Positions 16,332-24,958 of a DNA stretch of 64,000 nt are shown here, one piece after another. Location of the stretch: assembly GCA_965199095.1 (NCBI GenBank), contig CBDAQM010000004.1:620001-684000 (forward strand). Reading direction: 5' to 3'. The notes beneath the pieces were generated by a model. That model did no database searches, had not been told where the DNA came from, and saw only the letters and a program-made list of their open reading frames with translations. Within the stretch, counting starts at the first letter, position 1. Each line of letters opens with the position of its first letter. The translations under genes were made by a program, and so were the position numbers. Source of the DNA: LMUY01 sp965199095 (GTDB taxonomy: Bacteria; Pseudomonadota; Alphaproteobacteria; Acetobacterales; Acetobacteraceae).

Positions 16332-18454
16332 GCGGCGGGCATCCGCGCGATTACGAGCCGTGCGTCGACCGCCACCAGGCCGGCCGGCCCGGCGATCATC
16401 GGGTTGATGTCGATCTCCGCGATCTCGGGCTCGTCTGCCATCAGGCGGGACACGGCCACCAGGACCGCCACCAGCGCCGCCTCGTCCACGCCCGCCCGCC
16501 CGCGATAGCCAGCGAGCAGCGCCGCGCCGCGCAACGCGCCGATCATTCCGGCCGCGTCCGCCGGGCTGACCGGCGCCAGGCGGAACACCACGTCGCGCAG
16601 GAGCTCGACCAGCACACCGCCCAGGCCCAGCATGACGACCGGCCCGAAATTCGGGTCGCGCACGGCCCCGATGACCAGTTCCGTCCCGGCTGGAACCATC
16701 GGCGTGACGAGCACGGCCGGCGCCGGATCGCCGGCCGCGACACCGACGGCGTGCAGCCGGGCAAACCCGCCCGCCGCGGCCGCCGTGGTGACGTCCAGCA
16801 GCACGCCGCCGACATCGCTTTTGTGCAGCACCGCCGGGGAGACGATCTTCAAAGCGACCGGGACGCCTAGCCGGGCGACCGCGGCGGTGCACGCCGCCGC
16901 ATCGGTGGCGACGATGCTTTCGGGCATGGCCATGCCCCGCCCGGCCAGCAGCGCCCGCGCCGCCGGCTCCGGCAACGCACCCTCCGGCAGATGCGCCAAG
17001 CTCGATGCCACCGGCGGCTCGGCCAGCGTGAGCGGCAGCTCGCGATAGCGGGCCCAGCGATGCAGCCCGCTCAGGACAGCGGCGGCGTCGGCCAGCCCGC
17101 GCAGCACCGGCACCCCACCCAGCCGCATCAGCCGGACCGCCGGTTCATCGTCCTCGGCATAGACCGAGTGCACCACGATGGGCTTGCCGGCCGCCCGCGC
17201 GATCTCCCCCAGCCTCTCGGCCGCGGCGCATTCATCGTTCGCCACCGCATCCCCGGCCAGGCGGTGATAGCCGCCGAAATGCCCGGCCAGCAGCACCGCG
17301 CCGACGGCGTCCTCCGCCAGGCAGCGGGCGAGGGTGGTGGCGACCACCTCCGGCTTCTCCTCGGCATAGCCGGCGTAGTCCAGCGGGTTCGCCACCGGGC
17401 AGCGTGCCGGCAGCACGTCCAGCAGCGCCGCCTGCAAGGCCGCGCCGAACACGGGAACCTTCAACCCGGCCGCCTCGAGCGCGTCGCAGCCGAGCGTGGC
17501 GTGGCCACCGCCATCGGCCGCCACGGCGACCGTGCCCAGGCGCATGGGCGGCGCCCGGGTCAATGCTTCTGCCAGGTTCCATGCCTGCTCCAGGCTGGCC
17601 GCGCGCAGGATGCCCGCCTGCTCGAACGCGCCGTCGGCCACCCGCGCCTCGCCCGCCAGCGCCCCGGTGTGGGACGCCACGGCCCGGCGCCCGGCCTCCG
17701 TGTCGCCGGGCTTGAGCACGATGACGGGCTTGGTGCGGGGATGACGGCGCACGACGTCGCAGAAGGCGCGCGCCTCGCCGTCGCGCCAACCCTCGACATA
17801 GACCAGCGCCACGGCGGTGTCCGGGTCATCCAACAGGAAGGCCAGCAATTCCGGCGCCCGCAAATCGGCGCCGTTGCCGATGCTGATGGCGTGGCTGAAG
17901 CCGATGCCGGAGCGGCGGGCGCGGTGCGCCGTGTCCAGCAGCACATTGCCGCTTTGGGTGATCAGCCCGATCGGGCCGGCCGGAATGGCCATGCCAGTGA
18001 CGTTCACCCGCCCGGCGGCCGAATAGAGCCCGGCGCAGTTCGGCCCGATCATCCGGGCGCCGGCCTGGCCCAAGGCCGCGACGAAGCCCCGCTCCTGCGC
18101 CAGCCCCTCGGCCGAATGCTCGCTGAAGCCGCCGGTGATGACGACCACGCCGCCCACGCCCTTTGCGGCACAGGCCTGGACCACCGCATCCACCGCGTCG
18201 GGCGCGATGGCGATGACGACGAGGTCCGGCGTTTCCGGCAGGTCGGCGATATTGGGATAGGCGCGCAGGCCGGCCACCTCCGCACGCGGCGACACCGGGT
18301 AGAGCGCGCCCTGGAAGCCGCCGCGCGCCAGGGTCAGGAAGCGGCGGCCACCGACCTTGACCGGCGAGGCCGACGCCCCGACGAAGGCGACGCTGCCCGG
18401 TCGCAGGATCCGCCCGAGCGCGGAGGCGGCGGGAGTTTCGGGCATGGCGTGCAA
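16328..18454 (-). CDS. Acetate-CoA ligase family protein (ADP-forming acyl-CoA synthetase)
   Basis: A 708-residue fused alpha-beta NDP-forming acyl-CoA synthetase. It has an N-terminal CoA-binding Rossmann domain (GRILRPGSVAFVGASASPVKVG) and a flavodoxin-like succinyl-CoA synthetase domain with SHTGALAG near residue 256, where the family's phosphorylated His lies. The C-terminal ATP-grasp domain includes PVALKIVSPAVLHKSDVGGV. It would interconvert a carboxylic acid plus CoA and ATP with the acyl-CoA, ADP and phosphate. It sits 16 bases after the ABC ATPase and overlaps the GntR gene, so it probably activates a product of the imported substrate. Confidence 0.92.
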   Translation of the reverse strand: MHAMPETPAASALGRILRPGSVAFVGASASPVKVGGRRFLTLARGGFQGALYPVSPRAEVAGLRAYPNIADLPETPDLVVIAIAPDAVDAVVQACAAKGVGGVVVITGGFSEHSAEGLAQERGFVAALGQAGARMIGPNCAGLYSAAGRVNVTGMAIPAGPIGLITQSGNVLLDTAHRARRSGIGFSHAISIGNGADLRAPELLAFLLDDPDTAVALVYVEGWRDGEARAFCDVVRRHPRTKPVIVLKPGDTEAGRRAVASHTGALAGEARVADGAFEQAGILRAASLEQAWNLAEALTRAPPMRLGTVAVAADGGGHATLGCDALEAAGLKVPVFGAALQAALLDVLPARCPVANPLDYAGYAEEKPEVVATTLARCLAEDAVGAVLLAGHFGGYHRLAGDAVANDECAAAERLGEIARAAGKPIVVHSVYAEDDEPAVRLMRLGGVPVLRGLADAAAVLSGLHRWARYRELPLTLAEPPVASSLAHLPEGALPEPAARALLAGRGMAMPESIVATDAAACTAAVARLGVPVALKIVSPAVLHKSDVGGVLLDVTTAAAAGGFARLHAVGVAAGDPAPAVLVTPMVPAGTELVIGAVRDPNFGPVVMLGLGGVLVELLRDVVFRLAPVSPADAAGMIGALRGAALLAGYRGRAGVDEAALVAVLVAVSRLMADEPEIAEIDINPMIAGPAGLVAVDARLVIARMPAA

Positions 18455-18470
18455 CCTTGTCTGGACCGGC

Positions 18471-19562
18471 TCAGCCGGGAAGGATCGAAGCCCGGCTCAA
18501 ATCCAGCCGCACATGGACGGGACTGCCGGGGGCGTGCCGTTCGACGACGTCGCCGCCGGGTATGGCCAGGATCACCGGCTGCCTATCCGGCACCGCGACC
18601 ACGACGTGCGTGAAGCTACCCTGGTAGCTGTGTGCGGCGACGGTCCCGGCGAGCACGTTGCATTGTCCCGCCCTCGGCACGCCGAGCGTGATGTCTTCGG
18701 GACGGACGAAGACGTCGACCTTGCTGCCGTCCGTGAAGCGCCCGCGCTCCGCAGCGGCGCGCAGCACCACCCCGCCGCCCAGGTCGACCATCGTTTCGGT
18801 TGGGCCTGACCCGCTGACGATGCCGGAAAACCGGTTGATGTCGCCGACGAACGAAGCCACGTAGCCAGATCGCGGCGAACAATAGATGTCCCGCGCCGAG
18901 CCGATCTGCTCGATCCTGCCGTGGTTGAGCACGGCGATGCGGTCGGACATGCTGAGCGCTTCGTTTTGGTCATGCGTGACGAAGATCGCCGCGATCCCGG
19001 TCTGCCGCTGGATCTGCTTGATCTCGATCTGCATCTGCGTGCGCAGGTTCTTGTCGAGCGCGGAGAGCGGCTCGTCCAGCAGCAGCAGGCGCGGTTCGAT
19101 GACCAGCGCGCGGGCGAGCGCCACGCGCTGCTGCTGGCCGCCGGAGAGTTGCGCCGGCCGCCGTGCGCCGAACGCGCCGAGCTTGACCATGTCCAGCGCC
19201 TGACGCACGCGCCGCTCGATCTCCGCCCGCTTGGTCCGCCGTTCCTCCAGGCCGAATGCGACGTTCTGCGCCACGGTCATGTGCGGGAACAAGGCGTAGT
19301 TCTGGAACACCACGCCCACGTTGCGCAGATAGGGCGCCGTGCGCGTGACGTCCTTGCCGGCGAGCAGGATGCGGCCGGAGCTCGGCGGGAAGAACCCGGC
19401 GATCATGTTCAGCAGGCTGGTCTTGCCGCAGCCGCTCGGGCCCAGCAACGTCACGAACTCGCCCGGCTCGACCCGCAGGGAAACCCCGTCGACCGCACGG
19501 ATATCGCCGTACGACTTGACCACATCCTGCAACTCCAGCGCCGGGGCGTGCTGGCTGGTCAC
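18471..19562 (-). CDS. ABC transporter ATPase (PotA/spermidine-type)
   Basis: A 363-residue ATPase with Walker A GPSGCGKTS near residue 41, signature LSGGQQQRVALARAL, Walker B LLLLDEPLSALD and a C-terminal TOBE domain (VDVFVRPEDITLGV). The GTG at 19562 is preferred because it begins after the amidohydrolase stop at 19573; the open frame to 19625 would overlap that gene and adds a Cys/Arg-rich segment atypical for the family. Its permeases are encoded at 20599 and 21831 on the opposite strand and its binding protein at 23912. Confidence 0.92.
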   Translation of the reverse strand: MTSQHAPALELQDVVKSYGDIRAVDGVSLRVEPGEFVTLLGPSGCGKTSLLNMIAGFFPPSSGRILLAGKDVTRTAPYLRNVGVVFQNYALFPHMTVAQNVAFGLEERRTKRAEIERRVRQALDMVKLGAFGARRPAQLSGGQQQRVALARALVIEPRLLLLDEPLSALDKNLRTQMQIEIKQIQRQTGIAAIFVTHDQNEALSMSDRIAVLNHGRIEQIGSARDIYCSPRSGYVASFVGDINRFSGIVSGSGPTETMVDLGGGVVLRAAAERGRFTDGSKVDVFVRPEDITLGVPRAGQCNVLAGTVAAHSYQGSFTHVVVAVPDRQPVILAIPGGDVVERHAPGSPVHVRLDLSRASILPG

Positions 19563-19572
19563 GGCAGGGTGG

Positions 19573-20460
19573 TCACACGCCGGGCGGTCGCGGCGGCAGG
19601 CCCAGCAAACGCGCGGCGTTGTCATAGAACCACATCTTCTTGACGTCCGGCTTCAACGGCAGCGCCTCCGTCTCGGCCACGGTCCGCAGGATCGGCTGCA
19701 AGGGATAGGACGTTCCGAAGATCATCCGGTCCTTGAGCAGGCCGTTGCCGTAGGTTACCAGCGGCCCGTAGCCGGAATCCGGCACGGTCAGGTATTTCGG
19801 CCGCACCGGCGTCAGCCCGATCATGACGTTGCGGTGCCGCCAGGCCACGCCGATGAGTTCCTGGACCCATGGGAACCCGGGCGGGATCGCCACCACGCGC
19901 AGTTCGGGGAAATGGACCATCACCTCGTCCAGGGCGAGCGGGCGGCCGCATTCCATGAGCGTCTTGGTGCTGAAATTGATGCTGGCGTGCAGGCCCACGG
20001 GGATGTCGAGCTCGATGCACTTTGCATAGAGCGGATAGTATTTCGCATCATTCATCGGCATCTTGTGCTCGAAGCATTGCAGGTTGAGCCCGCGCATGCC
20101 CAGCACCTCGACGGCGTGCTGCAGCTCCTTGATCGCGGCGTAGCCCTTGTGCGGGTCCACGCCGGCGAAGCCGATGAAGCGCTTGCCGTGCTCCCGGCAG
20201 AAGGCCGCCACGTCCTCGTTGCTGATCTTGATGCCGAACGTCGTCTCCACATCCTTGGCGTGGATGACGACGTATTCGACGCCGGCGTCGTCATAGGCGC
20301 GGAAGTATTTGTCGAGCGCACCGGGGTCGTCGACGCCGGGCACCGCGTCGCGCGCGGCGTCGGCGCTGGTCGCGTAGACGACGTCGTAATTGGCGAGGTG
20401 GGAGGCGTTTTGCGGGTTGAACTGCCGCAAGGGGGGACGGCTGCCGAAATCGATGATCAA
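19573..20460 (-). CDS. Amidohydrolase-2 family TIM-barrel protein, metal site degenerate
   Basis: A 295-residue protein with the overall layout of metal-dependent amidohydrolases/decarboxylases of the PF04909 type. The start is a TTG at 20460 with a strong GGAGGG ribosome site 7 bases upstream. Canonical metal ligands appear to be missing: the usual DxHxH at the N-terminus reads DFGSRPP, the central HxG motif reads AIPPGFPW, and the C-terminal FGSDYP reads FGTSYP. One conserved His remains in GLHASINFS. It may use a different mechanism, act without metal, or be non-catalytic. First gene of the GntR-controlled operon. Confidence 0.8.
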   Translation of the reverse strand: MIIDFGSRPPLRQFNPQNASHLANYDVVYATSADAARDAVPGVDDPGALDKYFRAYDDAGVEYVVIHAKDVETTFGIKISNEDVAAFCREHGKRFIGFAGVDPHKGYAAIKELQHAVEVLGMRGLNLQCFEHKMPMNDAKYYPLYAKCIELDIPVGLHASINFSTKTLMECGRPLALDEVMVHFPELRVVAIPPGFPWVQELIGVAWRHRNVMIGLTPVRPKYLTVPDSGYGPLVTYGNGLLKDRMIFGTSYPLQPILRTVAETEALPLKPDVKKMWFYDNAARLLGLPPRPPGV

Positions 20461-20496
20461 AGCGCATCCCTCCGAAGGCCACGACCCGAGAACAAC

Positions 20497-20508
20497 TCAG
20501 TATACAGA
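20497..20508. promoter_or_regulatory. Putative GntR operator (TCAGTATACAGA)
   Basis: A near-palindrome with core GTATAC at 20500-20505 lies between the divergent amidohydrolase (minus) and permease (plus) genes. It matches the site at 23879-23891 at almost every position (TCwGTATACAGrA). GTATAC-centred palindromes are typical of FadR/VanR-type GntR proteins, and such a regulator is encoded in the operon that starts here. Confidence 0.55.
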
Positions 20509-20533
20509 ACACAAACTAGGCCCCTATAAAGGG

Positions 20534-20602
20534 ATGGTCAAACGGAACGACCCGATGGAAAACCCGATGACGCCCGCGCCGATCCGCGCAGCCAGGCCTT
20601 GA
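20534..20602 (+). other. Possible 22-codon upstream ORF coupled to the permease start
   Basis: An ATG at 20534 after AAAGGG opens a 22-residue frame (MVKRNDPMENPMTPAPIRAA...) whose TGA at 20600-20602 overlaps the TTG proposed for the permease (TTGA). This could provide translational coupling for a weak TTG start. No family match is recognised, and it could be chance. Confidence 0.25.
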
Positions 20603-21834
20603 GCGCCGGCGCCGAGAGTTCGGCCCCGCCCATCGCCCTCGCGCCGCGGTTCGGGTGGCGGCCGCAGCACCTGTGGGGCGCCGTGGCGCTCGTGTTGCCG
20701 GCGACCTTGTTCCTCCTGCTCTGCCTGATCGTGCCGATCGGGCTGTTCCTGATGCTCAGCATCGACAATGCGGAGATCCCTGGGACCTTGCCCCGCACTG
20801 TGGCCGCGCTGCGAGATTGGGACGGGGTCGGGCTGCCGGGCGATGCCGCCTACACCGCCCTCGCACTCGACCTGCGGGACGCCGCGCAGGCGGACACCAT
20901 CGGCGTGTTGGCGCGGCGGCTGAATTTCGTCTCGCCGGGCTATCGGACCTTGGTCAACAAGACGGCGAACCTGCTCGGCGACACGCCGGATGCGGATGCC
21001 CGGGCACAGCTTGTCGGCATCGACCGGCGGTGGAACGATCCTGCCATCTGGTCGGTGCTGAAACAGCAATCCAGCCGCGTCACGGATTTCTACTATCTCA
21101 CGGCGTTCGACATGCGGCAGGGCGTCCACGGCGGCATCGAGCGCCTGCCGGAACAGGACCGGCTGTTCCTGGGCCTATTCGGCCGTACCCTCGGGATCAG
21201 CGTGACGGTGACGCTGCTCTGCCTGCTGATCGGCTATCCGGCCGCCCACCTGCTCGCCACCGCGGCGCCGCGCCTTGTGCCCTACCTGCTCATCCTGGTG
21301 CTGCTGCCGTTCTGGACGCCGATCCTGGTACGCACCACCGCCTGGATCGTGCTTCTGCAGAACCAGGGCCTGGTCAACCGCCTGCTCCGCGCCGCCGGGA
21401 TCATCGACCATCCGCTGCCGCTGTTCGGCAACCGCTTCTCCGTCCTGGTCGCGATGGTGCAGGTGTTGCTGCCGTACATGATCCTGCCGCTCTACGCCGC
21501 GATGAAGGCGGTGCCGCCGGAGCTGATGCGGGCGGCCGGCAGCCTGGGGGCCAATCCTTGGCGCGGCTTCCGGCGCGTCTACTTGCCGCAAACTTTGCCA
21601 GGGGCCGTCGCTGGGTCGCTGATCGTGTTCATCCTGGCGCTTGGCTACTACGTCACGCCTTTGCTGGTCGGCGGTCCCGGGGACCAGATGATCAGCTATT
21701 TCATCGCCCTCTACACCAACGAGTCGCTGAACTGGGGCCTGGCCGCGGCGCTCAGCACGCTGCTGCTGCTGCTGGCCGCGGTGATCTATGCCGCGGTCAG
21801 CCGGCTTGGCGGCGCCAGGTTGGAGCGGCCGTGA
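20599..21834 (+). CDS. ABC transporter permease (PotB-type) with a large periplasmic insert
   Basis: A 411-residue permease, longer than the usual 280-310. The first membrane segment (LWGAVALVLPATLFLLLCLI) is followed by about 125 mostly polar residues before the core (LGISVTVTLLCLLIGYPAAHLLA), which predicts an enlarged periplasmic loop. The EAA loop reads ELMRAAGSLGANPWRGFRRVYLP. Long-loop PotB-like permeases of this kind are known in alphaproteobacteria. The TTG start is the earliest one in frame and overlaps a small upstream ORF. The stop overlaps the next permease's GTG. Confidence 0.9.
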   Translation: MSAGAESSAPPIALAPRFGWRPQHLWGAVALVLPATLFLLLCLIVPIGLFLMLSIDNAEIPGTLPRTVAALRDWDGVGLPGDAAYTALALDLRDAAQADTIGVLARRLNFVSPGYRTLVNKTANLLGDTPDADARAQLVGIDRRWNDPAIWSVLKQQSSRVTDFYYLTAFDMRQGVHGGIERLPEQDRLFLGLFGRTLGISVTVTLLCLLIGYPAAHLLATAAPRLVPYLLILVLLPFWTPILVRTTAWIVLLQNQGLVNRLLRAAGIIDHPLPLFGNRFSVLVAMVQVLLPYMILPLYAAMKAVPPELMRAAGSLGANPWRGFRRVYLPQTLPGAVAGSLIVFILALGYYVTPLLVGGPGDQMISYFIALYTNESLNWGLAAALSTLLLLLAAVIYAAVSRLGGARLERP

Positions 21835-22643
21835 CGGCGGGCGAGATCGTCTTCCGCTGGCTGATCCGGTTCAGCCGGGGCGCCGGGCTGCTGGCGCTGC
21901 TGTTCATGCTGGTGCCGATCCTGGTGATCATTCCCCTGTCCTTCACCAGCGGGAGCGAGCTGGTCTACCCGGTCCCCAGCTACTCGCTCCGGTGGTACGT
22001 CGATTTCTTCACCCGACCGGAATGGCTCGCCTCGATGCGCACCAGCCTTCTGGTCGGGGTGGGCGCCGCCACGCTGGCGACGGTGCTCGGCACGATGGCG
22101 GCGATGGGCCTGCAGCACCTGCCGAGGCGGGTGCGGACCGTGCTGGCCTCGTTGCTGATCCTGCCGATGGCGATCCCCACGGTGATCGGCGCGGTGGCGT
22201 TGTTTTTCTTCTATGCACGCTTTGACCTGGTGGGGACGTATCCTGCGCTCGTGCTCGCCCACGCCACGCTGGGGCTGCCCTTCGTCGTCATCAACGTGCG
22301 CGCCTCGCTGGCCGGGCTGGGCGGGGATTTCGCCCGCGCCGCCGCCAGCCTCGGCGCCCGGCCGCATCGCGTGTTCATCCGGGTCACCGCACCGCTGATC
22401 GCGCCCGGCATCGCCACCGGCGCGCTGTTCGCGTTCGCCACCTCGCTCGACGACGTCGTGGTGGCGATGTTCGTCGGCGGCCCCTCGCAGCTCACGCTGC
22501 CGCGACAGATGTTCAATGGGCTGCGGGAGAATATCAGCCCCACGATCCTCGCCGCCGCCACGCTCCTCACCGGGGTGTCGATCGCGCTGATGGTGGCGAC
22601 CAACCGCCTCTCCGCACGGACGCGGCGCTTAGGCGGACCCTGA
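21831..22643 (+). CDS. ABC transporter permease (PotC-type)
   Basis: A 270-residue permease with six hydrophobic segments, starting at a GTG at 21831 that overlaps the stop of the PotB-type gene (GTGA). Features are LLFMLVPILVIIPLSF at the first segment, YSLRWYVDFFTRPEWL (typical PotC) and an EAA loop DFARAAASLGARPHRVFIRV. The open frame extends upstream only as a shadow of the preceding gene. It completes the importer whose ATPase is at 18471. Confidence 0.94.
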   Translation: MTAGEIVFRWLIRFSRGAGLLALLFMLVPILVIIPLSFTSGSELVYPVPSYSLRWYVDFFTRPEWLASMRTSLLVGVGAATLATVLGTMAAMGLQHLPRRVRTVLASLLILPMAIPTVIGAVALFFFYARFDLVGTYPALVLAHATLGLPFVVINVRASLAGLGGDFARAAASLGARPHRVFIRVTAPLIAPGIATGALFAFATSLDDVVVAMFVGGPSQLTLPRQMFNGLRENISPTILAAATLLTGVSIALMVATNRLSARTRRLGGP

Positions 22644-22662
22644 GAGCAGGGCAAGCCTGCTC
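22644..22662. terminator. Weak hairpin between convergent genes
   Basis: GAGCAGG (22644-22650) pairs with CCTGCTC (22656-22662) around a 5-base loop just after the permease stop and before the end of the convergent gene at 22726. There is no T-run, so it would be at most a weak or Rho-assisted terminator. Confidence 0.3.
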
Positions 22663-22725
22663 ACCAAAGCGGAGGTTGGAGCACGCTGACGCAACGGCGT
22701 TGTTCGTAGGCAGACGGAAAGCGCC

Positions 22726-23802
22726 TTAAAACAGCCGGTCTTCCGTGTCTTCGATCAGCCATGTCTCGCCGGGTTGGCCGGGGGTCGGCCGCGGCATGGC
22801 GCGGATGCGCGGGCTCAGCACCTTGGCGCCCATGGTCACGAAGGCGCCGAGCGCCTGATAGATCTCCGCAGCAACGGGCGCGTGCGAGAGGACTTTGCTG
22901 CTGCGTGCGAAGACGATCCTGCCCGCATCCGCCTCGACGATGCTGAAGGCCTCGCCCGCCAGGATCGAGAGGGATTGCAGTACGCTGACCAGGTCAGCCG
23001 CCTTGTTGCCGACGGCGCCAAAGGTCGCCTTGAACTCGCCGAAGAACTGGATGGCGACCAGCCGTGCCGCATGGGCGATCAGCCCGGCGGCCTGATGGAC
23101 GCCGTACATCTCGATGGCGGCCTCGACGGCATCCTCCACGTAGCCGAGCGCGAAATTGCGCTTCGCCTTCACCAGCCGGTCCTCCGGCCAAACCGCCGGG
23201 TCGAGCCTGGGTGCGGTGTGCGGGTCGAAATCGGGCGAGCGGGTGACGGCCTGGAACCGCAGGCACTCGTCGTCGTCCAGGTCTCGATCATGCTCCATGA
23301 AGTACCCCTCGTCGTAGGGTTCGCCTTCCTGGTAGACCTTGGTGACGACGAAGCCGAGCCGGCGCGTCCCGAGCGAGCGGCCGTTGAACGGGTGCCAGCC
23401 GGCGAACATGGCCCGCTCGACGGAGGCGGGGACGGCGAACAGGCTCTGCCCGGGAAAGCTCCACGCCGGCGGCATGTAGCGGATCCAGACCTTCTTAGGC
23501 GTTTCCTCGACATACTCCATCGTCAGGCCGCCGATGGCGTTGGAAAAGTAATGGTAGCGCCCGGCGATCACGGCCGGCGGCAGGCTGCGGTCGATCCCGA
23601 GCTTGTCGACGCCGGGCAGGAAATGGCTGCGCTGGTGGCGGCGCAGGATGGCGTATTTGAACGCGGCAAGGTCGCGTTCGCCCTTCTCACGCAGGATGGT
23701 GAGCTGGATGGCGCTCCAATGCAGGGCCCAGAAGCGGGCGATTGTCTCGCAACGCTGCTTCAAAGACCAAGCGGCGAGTTTGTCTGAAGCCGTGACAGGC
23801 AT
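22726..23802 (-). CDS. Conserved-looking protein of unknown function in the GntR locus
   Basis: A 358-residue protein that I cannot assign. The start is placed at the ATG at 23802 (MPVTASDKLAAWSLKQRCE); the frame is open to 23955 but that would run through the divergent promoter region. No signal peptide or membrane segment is evident, so it is probably cytoplasmic. The middle has aromatic-rich blocks (HYFSNAIGGLTMEYVEE, VWIRYMPPAWSFPG) and an acidic EGYFMEHDRDLDDDECLRFQ stretch. The C-terminal half is Ala-rich and helical (AAIEMYGVHQAAGLIAHAARL). It lies between the permease and binding-protein genes of one importer, which argues for an enzymatic or sensing role in the same pathway. Confidence 0.8.
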   Translation of the reverse strand: MPVTASDKLAAWSLKQRCETIARFWALHWSAIQLTILREKGERDLAAFKYAILRRHQRSHFLPGVDKLGIDRSLPPAVIAGRYHYFSNAIGGLTMEYVEETPKKVWIRYMPPAWSFPGQSLFAVPASVERAMFAGWHPFNGRSLGTRRLGFVVTKVYQEGEPYDEGYFMEHDRDLDDDECLRFQAVTRSPDFDPHTAPRLDPAVWPEDRLVKAKRNFALGYVEDAVEAAIEMYGVHQAAGLIAHAARLVAIQFFGEFKATFGAVGNKAADLVSVLQSLSILAGEAFSIVEADAGRIVFARSSKVLSHAPVAAEIYQALGAFVTMGAKVLSPRIRAMPRPTPGQPGETWLIEDTEDRLF

Positions 23803-23878
23803 CGCGGTACACTCCCATTTGGCGCGGTCGTAAGGATGGCAATCCTGCAACGAAACAACTTTGCAGCATACGTCGACT

Positions 23879-23891
23879 TCTGTATACAGGA
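23879..23891. promoter_or_regulatory. Putative GntR operator (TCTGTATACAGGA)
   Basis: An inverted repeat CTGTATACAG centred on GTATAC (23882-23887) lies about 20 bases before the binding-protein start and in the shared promoter region with the divergent unknown gene. It matches the site at 20497-20508 closely. Its position, overlapping the likely transcription start, is suited to repression. Confidence 0.6.
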
Positions 23892-23911
23892 TGCAGATGC
23901 GGGGAACCATC

Positions 23912-24958
23912 ATGATGAATGCCGGCCGCCTGAGCCTTGCCCTTCTCCTCTGCACGGTCAGCCTGCCCGCCGCCGCGCGGGACCTGACCTGGGTGTCGTT
24001 CGGAGGCGCGCTTCAGGACGCGATCCGCAGCGCCTTCGTGAAGCCGTTCGCCGCCAACCCGCCGGTCCCCGTGGTCGAAGACACCTACTCCGGCGCCCTG
24101 TCCTCCATCGCATCCCAGGTCATGGCGAAGACCATCACGTGGGACGTGGTGGACGTGGATTCGGACGTCATGCGCTCCGGCTGCGAGCAGGGTTATTTCG
24201 AAAAGCTCGATTGGGCGGCCCTGCCACCGAAGTCCAAATTCCTCCCGGCTGCCGTCGACAACACCGATTGCGGCATCGGTTTTCTCACCGGCGCCCTGGT
24301 GCTCGGCTATGACCCGGCCAAGTTCCCGGCCGGTGCGCCGAAGAGCTGGGCAGATTTCTGGGACGTGGCGAAGTTCCCCGGCAAGCGCGGCGTGCGGCAG
24401 GACCCACGCTTCACGCTGGAAATCGCGCTGATGGCCGATGGCGTGGCGCCGCAGGATCTCTACAAGGTGCTCGCCACCCCAGCCGGGGTCGACCGCGCGT
24501 TCCACAAGCTCGACGCGCTCAAGCCCTATATCACCTGGTGGACCGTGGGCGCGCAATCCATGCAGTCGCTCGCCTCCGGCGAGGTCACGATGAGTGCGGC
24601 CTATAGCGGCCGGCTCATCGCCGCGAACAACCTGGATGGCAGGCACTACGCGCTCGACTGGGACGCCGGGTCGGTTTACTTCCACGATTACTGGGGCATT
24701 GTAAAGGGCTCGCCTAATAAGGCGGAGGCGATGAAGTTCATCGCGTCCACCACCGAGTTGCCGCGCCAGCTCGCTTTCTCCAAGGCCTCCGGCTACGGCC
24801 CGACACTGCTCGTCCCGGCCAGCGCCGTGGATGCGGACATCCAGGCCAACGTACTCACCCCGGAACGCCTGCAACACTCCGTCGCGCGTGACGATAGTTT
24901 CTGGGCCGAGCAGGCGGACGCGTTGACCAAGCGGTTCCAGATCTGGGCGGCGCAGTGA
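23912..24958 (+). CDS. ABC transporter substrate-binding protein (PotD/AfuA-type)
   Basis: A 348-residue periplasmic binding protein. The ATG at 23912 has GGGGA 6 bases upstream and yields a clean Sec signal (NAGRLSLALLLCTVSLPAAA, cleavage near residue 23). The mature start DLTWVSFGGALQDAIRSAF and GKRGVRQDPRFTLEIALMADG are typical of the opine/spermidine group. It completes the importer with the ATPase at 18471 and permeases at 20599 and 21831. Its stop overlaps the GTG start of the class II aldolase gene. The GTATAC palindrome just upstream suggests GntR control. Confidence 0.93.
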   Translation: MMNAGRLSLALLLCTVSLPAAARDLTWVSFGGALQDAIRSAFVKPFAANPPVPVVEDTYSGALSSIASQVMAKTITWDVVDVDSDVMRSGCEQGYFEKLDWAALPPKSKFLPAAVDNTDCGIGFLTGALVLGYDPAKFPAGAPKSWADFWDVAKFPGKRGVRQDPRFTLEIALMADGVAPQDLYKVLATPAGVDRAFHKLDALKPYITWWTVGAQSMQSLASGEVTMSAAYSGRLIAANNLDGRHYALDWDAGSVYFHDYWGIVKGSPNKAEAMKFIASTTELPRQLAFSKASGYGPTLLVPASAVDADIQANVLTPERLQHSVARDDSFWAEQADALTKRFQIWAAQ

